Shown piece after piece: positions 6,576-6,659 of a stretch of 6,659 nt of DNA (positions within the stretch are counted from its first letter, which is position 1; every line of letters begins with the position of its first letter). Below the pieces are notes generated by a model. It worked only from the letters and a program-made list of their open reading frames with translations, was not told the origin of the DNA and made no database searches. The stretch is from NCBI GenBank assembly GCA_022361095.1, contig JAKSBO010000735.1:1-6659 (forward strand), given 5' to 3'. A program made the translations under genes and the position numbers. The stretch comes from Desulfobacterales bacterium. Lineage in GTDB: Bacteria; Desulfobacterota; Desulfobacteria; Desulfobacterales; Desulfobacteraceae.

Positions 6576-6659
6576 TTTTTTTGTACCAAAGGGTCCGGGA
6601 TACTGCATGCAAAAACCGTGATGCGGGAAAATCCAAAGGCCTTGATAGGTATTCGTTAC

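Noticed and set aside
6621..6659. Plus-strand frame from an ATG at 6621, open to the window edge (a possible divergent gene)
   Set aside because: Only 13 codons are visible, without a ribosome binding site or recognisable sequence. Minus-strand frames are also open here, so no gene can be supported.

Overview
The window looks like ordinary chromosome from a Gram-negative, probably anaerobic bacterium, most likely a Desulfobacterota (Desulfobacteraceae-type) member. This is an inference from three things: the mix of a BMP-type nucleoside ABC transporter, a DUF3334/CheX-like protein, a periplasmic M48-TPR protease and a large hybrid PAS histidine kinase; the moderate base composition; and the style of the kinase. 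No marker gene fixes the taxonomy. No mobile element, CRISPR array, rRNA or tRNA is visible.

Region 1 (1-1858, + strand) is the downstream end of an ABC importer operon. It holds two BPD_transp_2 permeases of the YufP/NupP and YufQ/NupQ type. The first is cut by the left edge of the window. The lipoprotein substrate-binding protein and the double ATPase that normally accompany them would lie upstream, outside the window. Together the pair forms the membrane channel, probably for nucleosides.

Region 2 (1859-3956, + strand) begins with a good sigma70-like promoter (TTGACT, 17 nt, CATAAT) and a strong ribosome binding site. A DUF3334 protein with a CheX-like E-x-x-N motif follows. About 30 nt later comes a secreted M48 metalloprotease with a C-terminal TPR region (BepA/YfgC-like). 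The two are probably co-transcribed.

Region 3 (3973-6483, - strand) is a convergent gene for an 836-residue hybrid sensor histidine kinase: seven predicted membrane helices, two PAS domains, HisKA, HATPase_c and a C-terminal receiver. It stops 16 nt from the protease stop, with no recognisable intrinsic terminator between them. Its own promoter-like sequence lies at 6547-6575 on the minus strand. The remaining bases to the right edge (6576-6659) hold nothing I can support as a gene.

No clear new multi-gene defence or mobile system is visible. The points most worth a second look are the pairing of a CheX-like DUF3334 protein with an envelope protease, the unnamed 7-helix sensor region of the kinase, and inverted repeats over the second permease start and over the DUF3334 promoter.
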